This document shows, piece by piece, positions 6,391 through 12,411 of a DNA stretch of 12,411 nt. A program made the position numbers and the translations under genes. A model generated the notes under the pieces. It was given only the letters and a program-made list of their open reading frames with translations, did no database searches and was not told the DNA's origin. The stretch comes from BOG-908 sp964250925 (GTDB taxonomy: Bacteria > Pseudomonadota > Alphaproteobacteria > Acetobacterales > Acetobacteraceae): contig CAXUHU010000097.1 in the NCBI GenBank assembly GCA_964250925.1, positions 1 to 12,411 of the forward strand, written 5' to 3'. Each line of letters opens with the position of its first letter. The first letter of the stretch is position 1.

Positions 6391-6772
6391 CAGGCAACTC
6401 GCACGGCCGCCCAATGGGAGATGCCGCAGCCAGTGCAGATGATCGTGGATGATGACGCCGACGGCCGCCGCAGAGCTGGACTGCTGATTTCATGCGAACG
6501 GCGCGGTCGCAACATCTGCCAGATCGTCCCGTGGTTCTCCGTGTTCGTGGGAGAGAGGATGTTAGGGTTGCCGACGTCGTAGCCTTGCCGACAGGCAGTT
6601 GCCCGTCATCCCGGCCAGGGGCGCAATCACGCCCCTGATTCGGCTCGTCTGTAGGGACGGACAGCCGCAGCTTTCAGCATAGGTAAACTGTCAGTGATCT
6701 TGTTCAGGCTCAACGACAAACGACCGGGCATCTCGTTTCAGGACGTGTTGGCCTCGAAGGAGACAAAAGCCT
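6391..6772. other. Gene-poor stretch with one hairpin
   Basis: No gene I can support. In the reading frame of the ICMT gene, the sequence past its stop codon stays open to a TAG at 6580-6582; an ATG at 6421 would give 53 aa, but the GGGAG abuts that ATG with no spacing and the product matches nothing I know. An 8-bp perfect hairpin lies at 6616-6637. The last 60 bases are probably the promoter and leader of the DUF5872 gene, though I see no convincing -35/-10 pair. Confidence 0.4.
6616..6637. repeat. 8-bp perfect hairpin, possible terminator without T-run
   Basis: CAGGGGCG (6616-6623) and CGCCCCTG (6630-6637) enclose a 6-nt loop. It is GC-rich like a terminator stem, but ATTCGG follows instead of a T-run, and it is 226 bp past the ICMT stop codon. 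Confidence 0.35.
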
Positions 6773-7291
6773 ATGGCAGAGCAAGCCGATAAGACCGACC
6801 CTGCCCTTTGGGACAAGGTGAAGCACGCAGTGACCGAGGGTGGCCGTGGCGGAAAGCCTGGACAATGGTCAGCCCGGAAGGCGCAGCTGGCGGTGCACGA
6901 CTACAAGGCTGCCGGGGGCGGCTACAAGGGCGAGAAATCCGAGGACAATCATCTCCACCAGTGGACGGAGGAGCACTGGGGAACGAAATCGGGCCAACCG
7001 TCAGGGCAAACCGGTGAACGTTACCTGCCCGAACATGCCAGGGCGACGCTGACCGACCGGGAGTATGCCGAGACGACCGCGAAGAAACGCGCTGACACGC
7101 GGCATGGCAAGCAATTTTCTGCCCAACCGCATGCCGTAGCCGACAAGGTCGCCCACGACCGCCACGATCAAGCCGAGGCTGGCCTAGCCAAGCTGACCAG
7201 GCGCGACCTGATGCTGCGCGCCGCAGAAAAGCAGGTTGCGGGGCGGTCTCGTATGCGCAAGGACCAATTGATCAGGGCGCTGGCCAAATGA
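6773..7291 (+). CDS. DUF5872 protein with SAP/Rho_N-like C-terminal motif
   Basis: A 172-aa hydrophilic, Lys/Arg/His-rich protein. Residues about 8-115 match the DUF5872 pattern: KPGQWSARKAQLAV at 28-41, AGGGYKG at 47-53, QWTEE-WGTKSG at 63-74, RYLPEHAR at 83-90, and KKRADTRHGKQFSAQP at 104-119. Residues about 140-171 (LTRRDLMLRAAE, GRSRMRKDQLIRAL) have the helix-turn-helix spacing of SAP or Rho_N motifs, which bind nucleic acids. DUF5872 has no established biochemical function that I know of; a nucleic-acid-associated role is inferred from the tail and the charge. The ATG at 6773 is supported by AAGGAG ending 10 nt upstream. No signal peptide or membrane span. It converges with the small minus-strand gene, the stops being 35 nt apart. 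Confidence 0.8.
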   Translation: MAEQADKTDPALWDKVKHAVTEGGRGGKPGQWSARKAQLAVHDYKAAGGGYKGEKSEDNHLHQWTEEHWGTKSGQPSGQTGERYLPEHARATLTDREYAETTAKKRADTRHGKQFSAQPHAVADKVAHDRHDQAEAGLAKLTRRDLMLRAAEKQVAGRSRMRKDQLIRALAK

Positions 7292-7326
7292 GGTGCGATG
7301 CCGACGGCAATCGATCGTCGTTGACG

Positions 7327-7557
7327 CTACCGGGCCATGTCCAGTTCGGGTGCCGCAAAGGCCTCGCTGGCCTCTAGCAACACGGCCGTAGCGACAGCCC
7401 GACAACGCGGACCGAAGTCACCCTCCCTCTGCATCACCTGCCAGCCGCCCGCGGAATGGGCGGTAATGGTCATTGGCACCTGCTTGACCTGCAGTCGGTG
7501 CGATAGGGTCGCTACGATCCGGCCGGGCACTTGGCCCTGAATGCAAACGATCTCCAT
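7327..7557 (-). CDS. Small hypothetical protein, strong ribosome binding site
   Basis: A 76-aa protein, family not recognised. It is accepted as real because a perfect AGGAGG lies 8 nt upstream of the ATG. The sequence looks like a small, mostly beta-strand protein (alternating hydrophobics in EIVCIQGQVPGRIVATL, a central MTITAHSAGGWQVM) followed by an Ala/Glu-rich helix. There is no signal peptide or membrane span; two cysteines are at residues 5 and 52. The gene follows mlaC on the same strand after 73 nt and could be the last gene of that transcript, but its own strong ribosome site means it may be independent. The ribosome site sits in a hairpin (CCTCC, AUCA, GGAGG), suggesting translational control. 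Confidence 0.65.
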   Translation of the reverse strand: MEIVCIQGQVPGRIVATLSHRLQVKQVPMTITAHSAGGWQVMQREGDFGPRCRAVATAVLLEASEAFAAPELDMAR

Positions 7558-7565
7558 GCGTCAAT

Positions 7566-7579
7566 CCTCCTGATGGAGG
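7566..7579 (-). promoter_or_regulatory. Shine-Dalgarno inside a short hairpin
   Basis: Read on the minus strand the leader is CCTCC-ATCA-GGAGG, a perfect 5-bp all-GC stem with a 4-nt loop. GGAGG is the core of the ribosome binding site of the 76-aa gene, so the upstream CCTCC would compete with 16S rRNA for it. Confidence 0.45.
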
Positions 7580-7630
7580 GAGCATGCCGCGCAAAACTTA
7601 CCCGAGACTTAACCTCGTGGGCCTTGTTCT

Positions 7631-8248
7631 CTAGCCATTATTGGCGAGTTGCTGCTGCAAGGCCGAAAGGAGAGCGGAGATGCTGTTGCCGTGCCGGCTG
7701 AGGTAGCTAGCGTAGTCGCTGCGATTGGTCAGGCGCATGCTGGTGCCCTCAGCAACGACATCGACCACCTTGGGGCTGCCGCTGCTGCTATCGACCACCC
7801 ATTGCACATTGGCGGGTGGTGCGTTCGGCCGGTTGATCACCATGCCGACGAGCGTGTTGGCGCCTTGCGGCGTCTCGCCGCCCATCTGGTAGCTAACGCC
7901 CCGATACTCGCCCAGATGGCCGCTGATGTTGTTGAGCAGAACCTGGTGGAAGATGGTGGTGTACTGCGCCTGTTGGGCCGGCGTGGCGCTAGACCAGAAC
8001 CGGCCGAGGCAGAAGCGCGCAATCTTGTCCACATCGACGTTCTGATCGATGACAGGTCCCAGCGCCGCTTTTTTCTGAGCAGCCCGTTGCGGGCCGTTGA
8101 CGATCGTCGTGAGTTGGCTGGCAAAGGTGCTGACAAAGGTGCTGGCAGCCGAACTCTGCGCCAAGGCGAGCGGCTCGCCGACTACGGTGAGCAGGCCCGC
8201 GGCGGCGGCCAAGACGAGAACGGCGCGGCGTGTCAAATTGATTTTCAT
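7631..8248 (-). CDS. mlaC: MlaC/Ttg2D-family periplasmic phospholipid-binding protein
   Basis: A 205-aa protein of the MlaC (Ttg2D) family, the periplasmic carrier that shuttles phospholipids between outer-membrane MlaA and the inner-membrane MlaFEDB ABC complex. The N-terminus MKINLTRRAVLVLAA plus a hydrophobic run ending at ALAQ near residue 31 is a signal peptide; TRRAVLV resembles a twin-arginine (Tat) motif. The mature part shows family features: FVSTFASQL near the start, KIARFCLGRFW-x-ATPAQQAQY in the middle (family pattern FARLVLGRYWR-A-PEQR), SYQMGG, VQWVVDSS, VVDVVAEGTSM, and RSDYASYLSRHGNSISALLSAL at the end. The frame is open further upstream to 8629 but would overlap mlaA; the ATG at 8248 precedes the signal peptide. 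The ribosome site is weak (GGAGA 13-17 nt upstream), so translation may couple to mlaA, whose stop is 41 nt upstream. The hopanoid-linked paralogue HpnM is a related alternative; the mlaA neighbour favours MlaC. Confidence 0.85.
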   Translation of the reverse strand: MKINLTRRAVLVLAAAAGLLTVVGEPLALAQSSAASTFVSTFASQLTTIVNGPQRAAQKKAALGPVIDQNVDVDKIARFCLGRFWSSATPAQQAQYTTIFHQVLLNNISGHLGEYRGVSYQMGGETPQGANTLVGMVINRPNAPPANVQWVVDSSSGSPKVVDVVAEGTSMRLTNRSDYASYLSRHGNSISALLSALQQQLANNG

Positions 8249-8289
8249 GGTGGACGTCGGTCTCCGGTCGGCTGGCCAACGCCTGGTGG

Positions 8290-9060
8290 TCAGCGCAGTT
8301 CGTTTGGCGCGCTGCCGGGTTCCGAGCCGCGGCGATCCTGCCTGGCGGCGTTGATTTCGGAGTCGAGGTTCTGCCGATACAGGCTTCGTATGGTGGCGTA
8401 GGGGTCGAGTGCGCCCGCCTTCACCGTTTCCAGATCGCTCAGGTGACGTGAGCGTGCATCGACCGCCCCCACGACGAACCGCGCCCAGTTGAGCGTCAGC
8501 AGGCCGTAGCCGCGTGGCACGTAGGTGAACGGGTCGAGTGCTATGTCCACGCCGAAGCCGGTCGCGGCGCGCGTGCTGCTGGGCCCAAGCAGCGGCAGGA
8601 ACAGGTAGGGGCCGGACGGCACGCCCCACAGCGCCAGCGTGATCCCGAAATTGGTGTCGTGGGAGGGGTAGCCCCAGCCCTTGGCCACGTCGAAAATGCC
8701 GAGGCCGCCGGCCGTGGAATTGATCAGGAAACGCATGAACGTGTCGCCGGCACGGTGCGGGTTGGCCTGGCTCACGTCGTCGGCGAACAGCACCGGGCTG
8801 GACAGGTTGGCCAGTATGTTGTGCACCCCGGCGCGCACGGGGTTTGGAAAGACATACACATAGGCCTCAGCGACCGGCTTGAGCGTGTAGCGGTCGAGCG
8901 TATCGCTGACGCGGTAGAAGAAACGGTTGGTCGGCTCCAGCGGATCGTTGGTCTGCTGGTAGTCCTGTGTGGCTTCCACGTCGCTGGCCGGTGGCTTGGT
9001 GGCGCAAGAGGTCAGGGTGAAAGCCGCCAGGGTGAGGGCGGATGCTACGCGGTAAGACAT
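8290..9060 (-). CDS. mlaA: MlaA (VacJ) outer-membrane lipoprotein
   Basis: A 256-aa lipoprotein of the MlaA/VacJ family, which removes mislocalised phospholipids from the outer leaflet of the outer membrane and hands them to MlaC. The lipobox LTSC puts the acylated Cys at residue 19. Family motifs follow: NDPLEPTNRFFY at 38-49, DTLDRY soon after, RFLINSTAGGLGIFDVA in the middle, FGITLALWGV, then GPYLFLPLLGPSSTR, and DP-TY-P near 180. The last 25 residues are hydrophilic. The start at 9060 is supported by GAGGA 7 nt upstream. mlaC follows 41 nt downstream, giving an mlaA-mlaC operon; the transporter genes mlaFED are not in the window, so they must lie elsewhere, as is common in alphaproteobacteria. 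A weak promoter candidate lies about 65-90 bp upstream. Confidence 0.92.
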   Translation of the reverse strand: MSYRVASALTLAAFTLTSCATKPPASDVEATQDYQQTNDPLEPTNRFFYRVSDTLDRYTLKPVAEAYVYVFPNPVRAGVHNILANLSSPVLFADDVSQANPHRAGDTFMRFLINSTAGGLGIFDVAKGWGYPSHDTNFGITLALWGVPSGPYLFLPLLGPSSTRAATGFGVDIALDPFTYVPRGYGLLTLNWARFVVGAVDARSRHLSDLETVKAGALDPYATIRSLYRQNLDSEINAARQDRRGSEPGSAPNELR

Positions 9061-9124
9061 CGATGATCCTCACCAGGTCTGGCGATAGGCGCCGGCGGGC
9101 TGGCCGGGCACTATCGACTAGGCG

Positions 9125-9152
9125 TGTGTAGCACATGACCGTGCGGCGGCAA
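9125..9152 (-). promoter_or_regulatory. Weak sigma70-like promoter candidate for mlaA-mlaC
   Basis: On the minus strand, TTGCCG, a 16-nt spacer, then TACACA. It matches 4/6 and 3/6 consensus bases and is suitably placed upstream of mlaA (start 9060), but such matches are common by chance. Confidence 0.22.
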
Positions 9153-9271
9153 TGTTGACGGACCATGCCGCCGGCCCGCAGGCGCCGATTGCCTGGTCCG
9201 GGCCGTGTTTTTCTGGCCGCCCGGGCGCGCGGGCCTTGCAGCGGCCCCCTTCCTCGCCTCATGAACACGCG

Positions 9272-10326
9272 ATGGACATGCACCCCCCCTCGCAAGACGC
9301 GACACTGGAGCGCTGGCTGACCGGGCCGCGCTTCAACCGGCTGCCGGCGCCCGGTGCTCAGGATGCGGCCCCTGCCCTGAGCTTCGAGTTTTTCCCGCCC
9401 AGGACCGAGGCGCTGGAGGCACAGCTGTGGGCGTGCATACGGCGGCTGGAGCGGCTGGCGCCACGCTTCGTCTCAGTCACCTACGGCGCTGGCGGCAGCA
9501 CGCAGGCGCGCACCCATGCCACCGTCTCGCGCCGCCCGCGCGCGCCGCCCCCGCCACCCCCCCCCCCCCCGCCGGGGGGGCCAGAAGGCCGGCGCGCCCC
9601 CCGCCCCCGGTCTCCCCCACGCGCCGCGGCACGAGCCTGACACCAGCCGCCCACCTGACCTGCGTTGGGGCCGAGCGCGGGGTGGTCGACGAGGTGGCGC
9701 GGCAGTACTGGACCGAAGGCGTGCGCCACATCGTGGCGCTACGTGGCGACGCACCGGGCGAAGACCCCTATGCGCCACATCCCGGCGGCTACGCCTATGC
9801 CAGCGACCTGGTGGCCGGCCTGAAACGCGTAGCCGATTTCGAGATCACGGTCGCGGCCTACCCCGAAATGCATCCTTCGGCCGAGAACGCCGGGGCCGAT
9901 CTAGATCACCTGAAGCGCAAGCTGGACGCCGGGGCCGTGCGCGCGATCACCCAGTATTTCTTCGACGCCGACGTGTTCCTGCGCTTTCTGGACCGCGCAC
10001 TGGCGGCCGGCATCACTGCGCCGATCGTGCCGGGGATCATGCCGGTCAGCAACTTTGCACAGGCCAAGAAGTTCTCCCAATCGTGCGGTGCCAGCGTGCC
10101 CGACTGGATGGCGCGGCTGTTCGAGGGAACCGAGGACGACCCTGAGACGCGGCGAACCGTGGGCGCTGTGATTGCGGCCGAACAGGTGCGCGTGCTGCAG
10201 GCCAACGGGGTGGACGAGTTCCATTTCTACACGCTGAACCGGCCGGATCTGACATACGCTATCGCACACATCCTGGGCGTGCGCCCGCTGGTGAGCGGCG
10301 ACAGCTCTGCTATGGCCGCCGTCTAA
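9272..10326 (+). pseudogene. metF: 5,10-methylenetetrahydrofolate reductase, frame interrupted by a GC-rich insert
   Basis: MetF is the cytoplasmic FAD enzyme that reduces 5,10-methylene-THF to 5-methyl-THF for methionine synthesis. The 5' part (9272-9532) encodes LSFEFFPPRTE with the catalytic Glu, FVSVTYGAGGST and RTHATVSR. The 3' part (9631-10326, a different frame) encodes TSLTPAAHLTCVG, LRGDAP, AAYPEMHPSA, ITQYFFD and PGIMPV. Both halves are well conserved, and together without the insert they give about 320 aa, normal for the family. Between them lie 98 nt (9533-9630) where relatives have about four codons, and the length is not a multiple of three, so the frame is lost. That stretch has only seven A/T bases. 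The ATG at 9272 has no clear ribosome site. Either the gene is truly interrupted or the reference is wrong here; with intact conserved sequence on both sides, error or very recent mutation is more likely than long decay. Confidence 0.85.
9533..9630. repeat. C/G-rich low-complexity insert within metF
   Basis: The stretch holds a run of 14 C (9557-9570), GCC, then 7 G (9574-9580). Flanking arms GCGCGCCG (9540-9547) and CGGCGCGC (9590-9597) are perfect reverse complements, so the whole could fold into one long hairpin. Five A and two T occur in 98 bases. It may be an assembly or base-calling artefact at a hard-to-sequence hairpin. Confidence 0.7.
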
Positions 10327-10351
10327 CGTATCGTGTTGCGCTTCGGTGCTC

Positions 10352-10376
10352 GCAAGGGCGCGTCAGCTGACCTTGC
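10352..10376. repeat. Hairpin between metF and the SDR gene
   Basis: GCAAGG (10352-10357) and CCTTGC (10371-10376) enclose 13 nt, within which and overlapping the right arm is the 10-bp palindrome GTCAGCTGAC (10362-10371). It starts 25 nt after the metF stop, as a terminator would, but no T-run follows. Confidence 0.3.
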
Positions 10377-10421
10377 CGTAGCGAGTTCTCAACAGTCAGC
10401 GAAACCGCAGTGGGGAGGGAC

Positions 10422-11186
10422 ATGGCAGACCTTACAGGCAGAGTCGTAATCGTAACCGGTGCTGGCTCCGGGATCGGTGCAGCCACCGCGCAGCGGTTCG
10501 CGCGTGATGGAGCCAGCGTGGTCCTGGCGGGGCGGCGCGCAGACAAGCTCCAGGAAGTCGCGCGCGACATCCCCGTAGAACACGTGTTGGTGCAGGCGAC
10601 CGATGTCTCCGATCATGCGGCGTGCGAGGCGTTGGTGCGGGCGGGGGTGCAGCGTTTCGGGCGGCTGGACGTGCTGATCAACAATGCTGGCTACGCCGCG
10701 TTCGGCTCGTTCTTGGACAGCGGCATCAACGAATATCACACGGTGATGACAACGAACGTGGACGGGGTGGTGTTCTGCACGCGCGCGGCGTTGCCCCACC
10801 TGATCGAAAGCCGCGGCAACGTCGTCAACGTGTCGAGCGCGTCGGGCACCGGCGGCGATTGGGGCCTGGCGTTCTACAACACGTCGAAGGGCGCGGTGTC
10901 CAACTTGACGCGCGCACTGGCGCTGGAGTTCGGGTCGCGCGGAGTGCGGGTGAACGCGGTCAATCCCAGCCTGACGCTGACCGACATGTCCTCAGGCCTG
11001 ACCGGCAATGCCGAGATGATGGCGAAGTTCAAGGACCGCATTCCGCTGGGTCGTGCTGCCGACCCGGCGGAGGTGGCCGACGTGATCGCCTTCTTGGCCA
11101 GCGACGATGCGCGGTTCGTGACGGGGGTGAACCTGCCAGTCGATGGCGGCGTCTCGGCGTCGAATGGGCAGCCGCGTCTGATGTAA
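10422..11186 (+). CDS. Short-chain dehydrogenase/reductase (SDR), classical type
   Basis: A 254-aa cytoplasmic NAD(P)-dependent oxidoreductase of the classical SDR family. The Rossmann glycine motif is TGAGSGIG at residues 12-19; NNAG is at 87-90; catalytic Ser139 lies in NVSSASG, Tyr152 and Lys156 in FYNTSK, 13 residues after the serine as usual; the C-terminus has PLGRAADPAEVADVIAFLAS and a closing PVDGG. AGRR at 36-39 after the second strand, with basic residues, hints at NADPH. The start is ATG 10422 behind GGGGAGGG; a GTG at 10410 in frame would add four residues but lies ahead of that ribosome site. Substrate cannot be predicted: the family covers FabG-like ketoreductases and many alcohol dehydrogenases. 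It is 95 nt downstream of metF with a hairpin between, so probably a separate transcript. It converges with the DUF3833 lipoprotein gene, the stops being only 26 nt apart. Confidence 0.9.
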   Translation: MADLTGRVVIVTGAGSGIGAATAQRFARDGASVVLAGRRADKLQEVARDIPVEHVLVQATDVSDHAACEALVRAGVQRFGRLDVLINNAGYAAFGSFLDSGINEYHTVMTTNVDGVVFCTRAALPHLIESRGNVVNVSSASGTGGDWGLAFYNTSKGAVSNLTRALALEFGSRGVRVNAVNPSLTLTDMSSGLTGNAEMMAKFKDRIPLGRAADPAEVADVIAFLASDDARFVTGVNLPVDGGVSASNGQPRLM

Positions 11187-11212
11187 TCAAGCCTGCGACG
11201 TAGGGCGACCGG

Positions 11213-11740
11213 CTACGATCGCGGCACGGCCTGAAACACCTCCGACACCTGCGCCACCGTTACGCCCAGCTTTCGTATCGTGGTGTGGTTCATCATCGCG
11301 CCGCCGTCCATCAGATACATCCACTGATCCATAGTTACGTTCTTGATCGGGTTGCCGGGCGATAGCGCCAGCACCCAGCGCCAGTGAAACGCGCGGCCCG
11401 CCGCGTTGCCGTGCGCCTCGCCCACCATGTCGTTGGCCGTGGCCGTGAACGCCCCGGGGGCGGTACGGCGCAAATGCCAGTTGCGGTGCTGCACACTGCC
11501 GTCGCCAAGCGTGAGCGTCTGAACCATGTGCAACCCGCCGTCCGGCTCGGGCGTGCCGACGCAATCGGTCACCACCGTGTCGGTCGGCGCACCGCCCCGA
11601 CTCTCGATCACGCCCCAGCTTCGGTGATGGCCGGTCCAGAACGCGACCGCGTCGAACGGCGGCTCGGTGCCGGCGAAGTGGCTGACCGGCACGTGGCCAC
11701 AAGCGGACAGGGCCAGGGCGGCGGCAATAGCGAGGCGCAT
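11213..11740 (-). CDS. DUF3833-family lipoprotein
   Basis: A 175-aa putative lipoprotein. A short signal peptide MRLAIAAALA ends in lipobox LSAC, with the acylated Cys at residue 14. The mature part matches DUF3833: FDAVAFWTGHHRSWGVIESRGG near 29-50, a central TLTLGDGSVQHRNWHL, TATANDMVGEAHGNAAGRAFHWRW near 98-121, and MDQWMYLMDGGAMMNHTTIRKLGVTVAQV near 137-165. DUF3833 proteins are membrane-attached with no known biochemical function. The start at 11740 is supported by AAGGAA about 6 nt upstream. It is transcribed divergently from uvrD, with only 43 bp between start codons, so the promoters overlap or lie within the genes; this may link their expression but shows no functional tie. Confidence 0.85.
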   Translation of the reverse strand: MRLAIAAALALSACGHVPVSHFAGTEPPFDAVAFWTGHHRSWGVIESRGGAPTDTVVTDCVGTPEPDGGLHMVQTLTLGDGSVQHRNWHLRRTAPGAFTATANDMVGEAHGNAAGRAFHWRWVLALSPGNPIKNVTMDQWMYLMDGGAMMNHTTIRKLGVTVAQVSEVFQAVPRS

Positions 11741-11783
11741 CGGTGTTCCTTGGATCGAGTGGGTGGCCTATGTTGTCCGGACC

Positions 11784-12411
11784 ATGACCGACTATCTTGC
11801 CAAACTGAACGAGGAGCAGCGCCAGGCGGTGGAAACCGTGGACGGCCCGCTTCTGGTGCTGGCCGGCGCCGGCACCGGCAAGACGCGCGTGCTGACCACC
11901 CGGTTCGCCCACATCCTGCTGACCCGCCGCGCATTCCCCAACCAGGTGCTGGCCGTCACCTTCACCAACAAGGCAGCGCGCGAAATGCGCGAGCGGGTGA
12001 GCGCCCTGCTGGGCCGGCCGGCCGAGGGGCTGTGGCTGGGCACGTTTCATGCGCTGTGCGCGCGCATGCTGCGCCGTCACGCCGAACATGTGAGGCTGAC
12101 ATCCAGCTTCTCGATCCTGGACACCGACGACCAGATACGGCTGCTGAAGCAGGTGATGGAGGGGCTCAGGGTGGACGCCAAGCGCTGGGCGCCGCCGGCG
12201 GTGATGGGCATCCTGCAACGCTGGAAGGACCGCGGCCAGACACCGATGGTGTGGCGCCCGGTGAGGAGGGCGATTTCGCCGGTGGACGGCTGCGCGAAAT
12301 CTACACGCAGTATCAGCAGCGATTGCGCGCGCTGAACGCGGCCGATTTCGGCGACCTGCTGCTGCACACGACCGAAATCCTGCGCACGCAGCCCGACGTG
12401 CTGGCGCAGTA
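11784..12411 (+). pseudogene. uvrD: UvrD/PcrA-type superfamily 1 DNA helicase, 5' part, with a one-base frameshift
   Basis: The N-terminal 208 or so residues of a 3'-5' DNA helicase of the UvrD/Rep/PcrA family, which unwinds DNA in repair; the gene runs off the window. Visible motifs: Q motif LNEEQRQAVE at 8-17, Walker A AGAGTGKT at 27-34, motif Ia AVTFTNKAAREM at 57-68, motif Ib LGTFHALCARMLRRH at 85-99. Up to Gln152-Thr153 (RWKDRGQT) the frame from 11784 is correct. From 12245 the family-like sequence continues in another frame: DGVAPGEEGDF, then GRLREIYTQYQQRL and NAADFGDLLL. The junction CAG-ACA-CCGAT reads correctly as T-P-D if one G is restored (CCGGAT), so one base seems deleted at about 12243-12245. 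Read as given, the first frame stops at 12335. The start ATG has no strong ribosome site. Sequencing error is a serious alternative, since cells usually keep this gene. Confidence 0.85.

Noticed and set aside
6421..6582. 53-aa open frame after the ICMT gene, in its reading frame
   Set aside because: The GGGAG directly abuts the ATG, there is no recognised similarity, and readthrough of the ICMT stop cannot be supported from sequence alone.
7302..7320. CGACG...CGTCG hairpin between convergent stops
   Set aside because: Only 5-bp arms with a 9-nt loop and no T-run; too weak to call a terminator.
7649..8401. 250-codon open frame on the plus strand
   Set aside because: Lies opposite mlaC and the end of mlaA; its translation has no family features, while the minus strand encodes recognised proteins.
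7631..8629. 332-aa version of the MlaC gene
   Set aside because: Would overlap mlaA by over 300 nt and put the signal peptide internally; the start at 8248 is right for the family.
11187..12218. 343-codon open frame on the minus strand
   Set aside because: Spans the DUF3833 gene in another frame and runs antisense to the helicase; the product is Arg/His/Gln-rich without known motifs, a usual by-product of GC-rich coding DNA.
1..12411. CRISPR array, tRNA or rRNA genes
   Set aside because: No regularly spaced repeats of 20-40 bp and no tRNA-like cloverleaf or rRNA motifs were noticed on either strand.

Overview
The window looks like chromosomal DNA from a GC-rich alphaproteobacterium. The best guess is Acetobacteraceae or a close relative in Rhodospirillales. 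The reasons are a CcrM-type GANTC methyltransferase, a Gram-negative MlaA/MlaC lipid-transport pair, a CHAP protein of the type common in that group, and tandem GT61 (DUF563) glycosyltransferases. This is judged by recalled family resemblance; no database search was possible.

The left part (about 1-5800) is accessory in character, with lower GC, long gaps and damaged or divergent genes. Two tandem GT61-like genes run on the minus strand: one canonical, one with eroded motifs and a shortened N-terminus. A gene-poor stretch follows (2285-2867). Next come an orphan CcrM-like adenine methyltransferase (plus strand, apparent TTG start) and a convergent secreted CHAP-domain protein (minus strand). 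The gap between those two carries several inverted repeats and a direct repeat. Upstream of the CHAP gene is a 16-bp perfect palindrome, and beyond it a probable broken minus-strand ORF.

The middle (about 5800-7630) holds a small ICMT/PEMT-type membrane methyltransferase whose start codon lies inside a 14-bp perfect inverted repeat. After a 380-bp gap comes a DUF5872 protein with a SAP/Rho_N-like tail. A 76-aa minus-strand protein of unknown function follows; its perfect Shine-Dalgarno sits in a small hairpin.

The right part (about 7630-12411) is denser and more housekeeping-like. It has the mlaA-mlaC pair (minus), metF (plus), an SDR oxidoreductase (plus), a DUF3833 lipoprotein (minus) and the 5' part of a UvrD/PcrA helicase (plus, running off the end). 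Both metF and uvrD are frame-disrupted: metF by 98 nt of nearly pure G/C where about 12 nt are expected, uvrD by what looks like one missing base. Two broken housekeeping genes within 3 kb suggest sequence or assembly errors as much as real mutation, and this should be settled before either is called a pseudogene.

I found no RNA genes, CRISPR array or intact insertion sequence. The most interesting leads are the orphan methyltransferase with its odd surroundings, the start-codon-occluding hairpin of the ICMT gene, the A/T-rich palindrome at 5057-5079, and the C/G-rich insert in metF.
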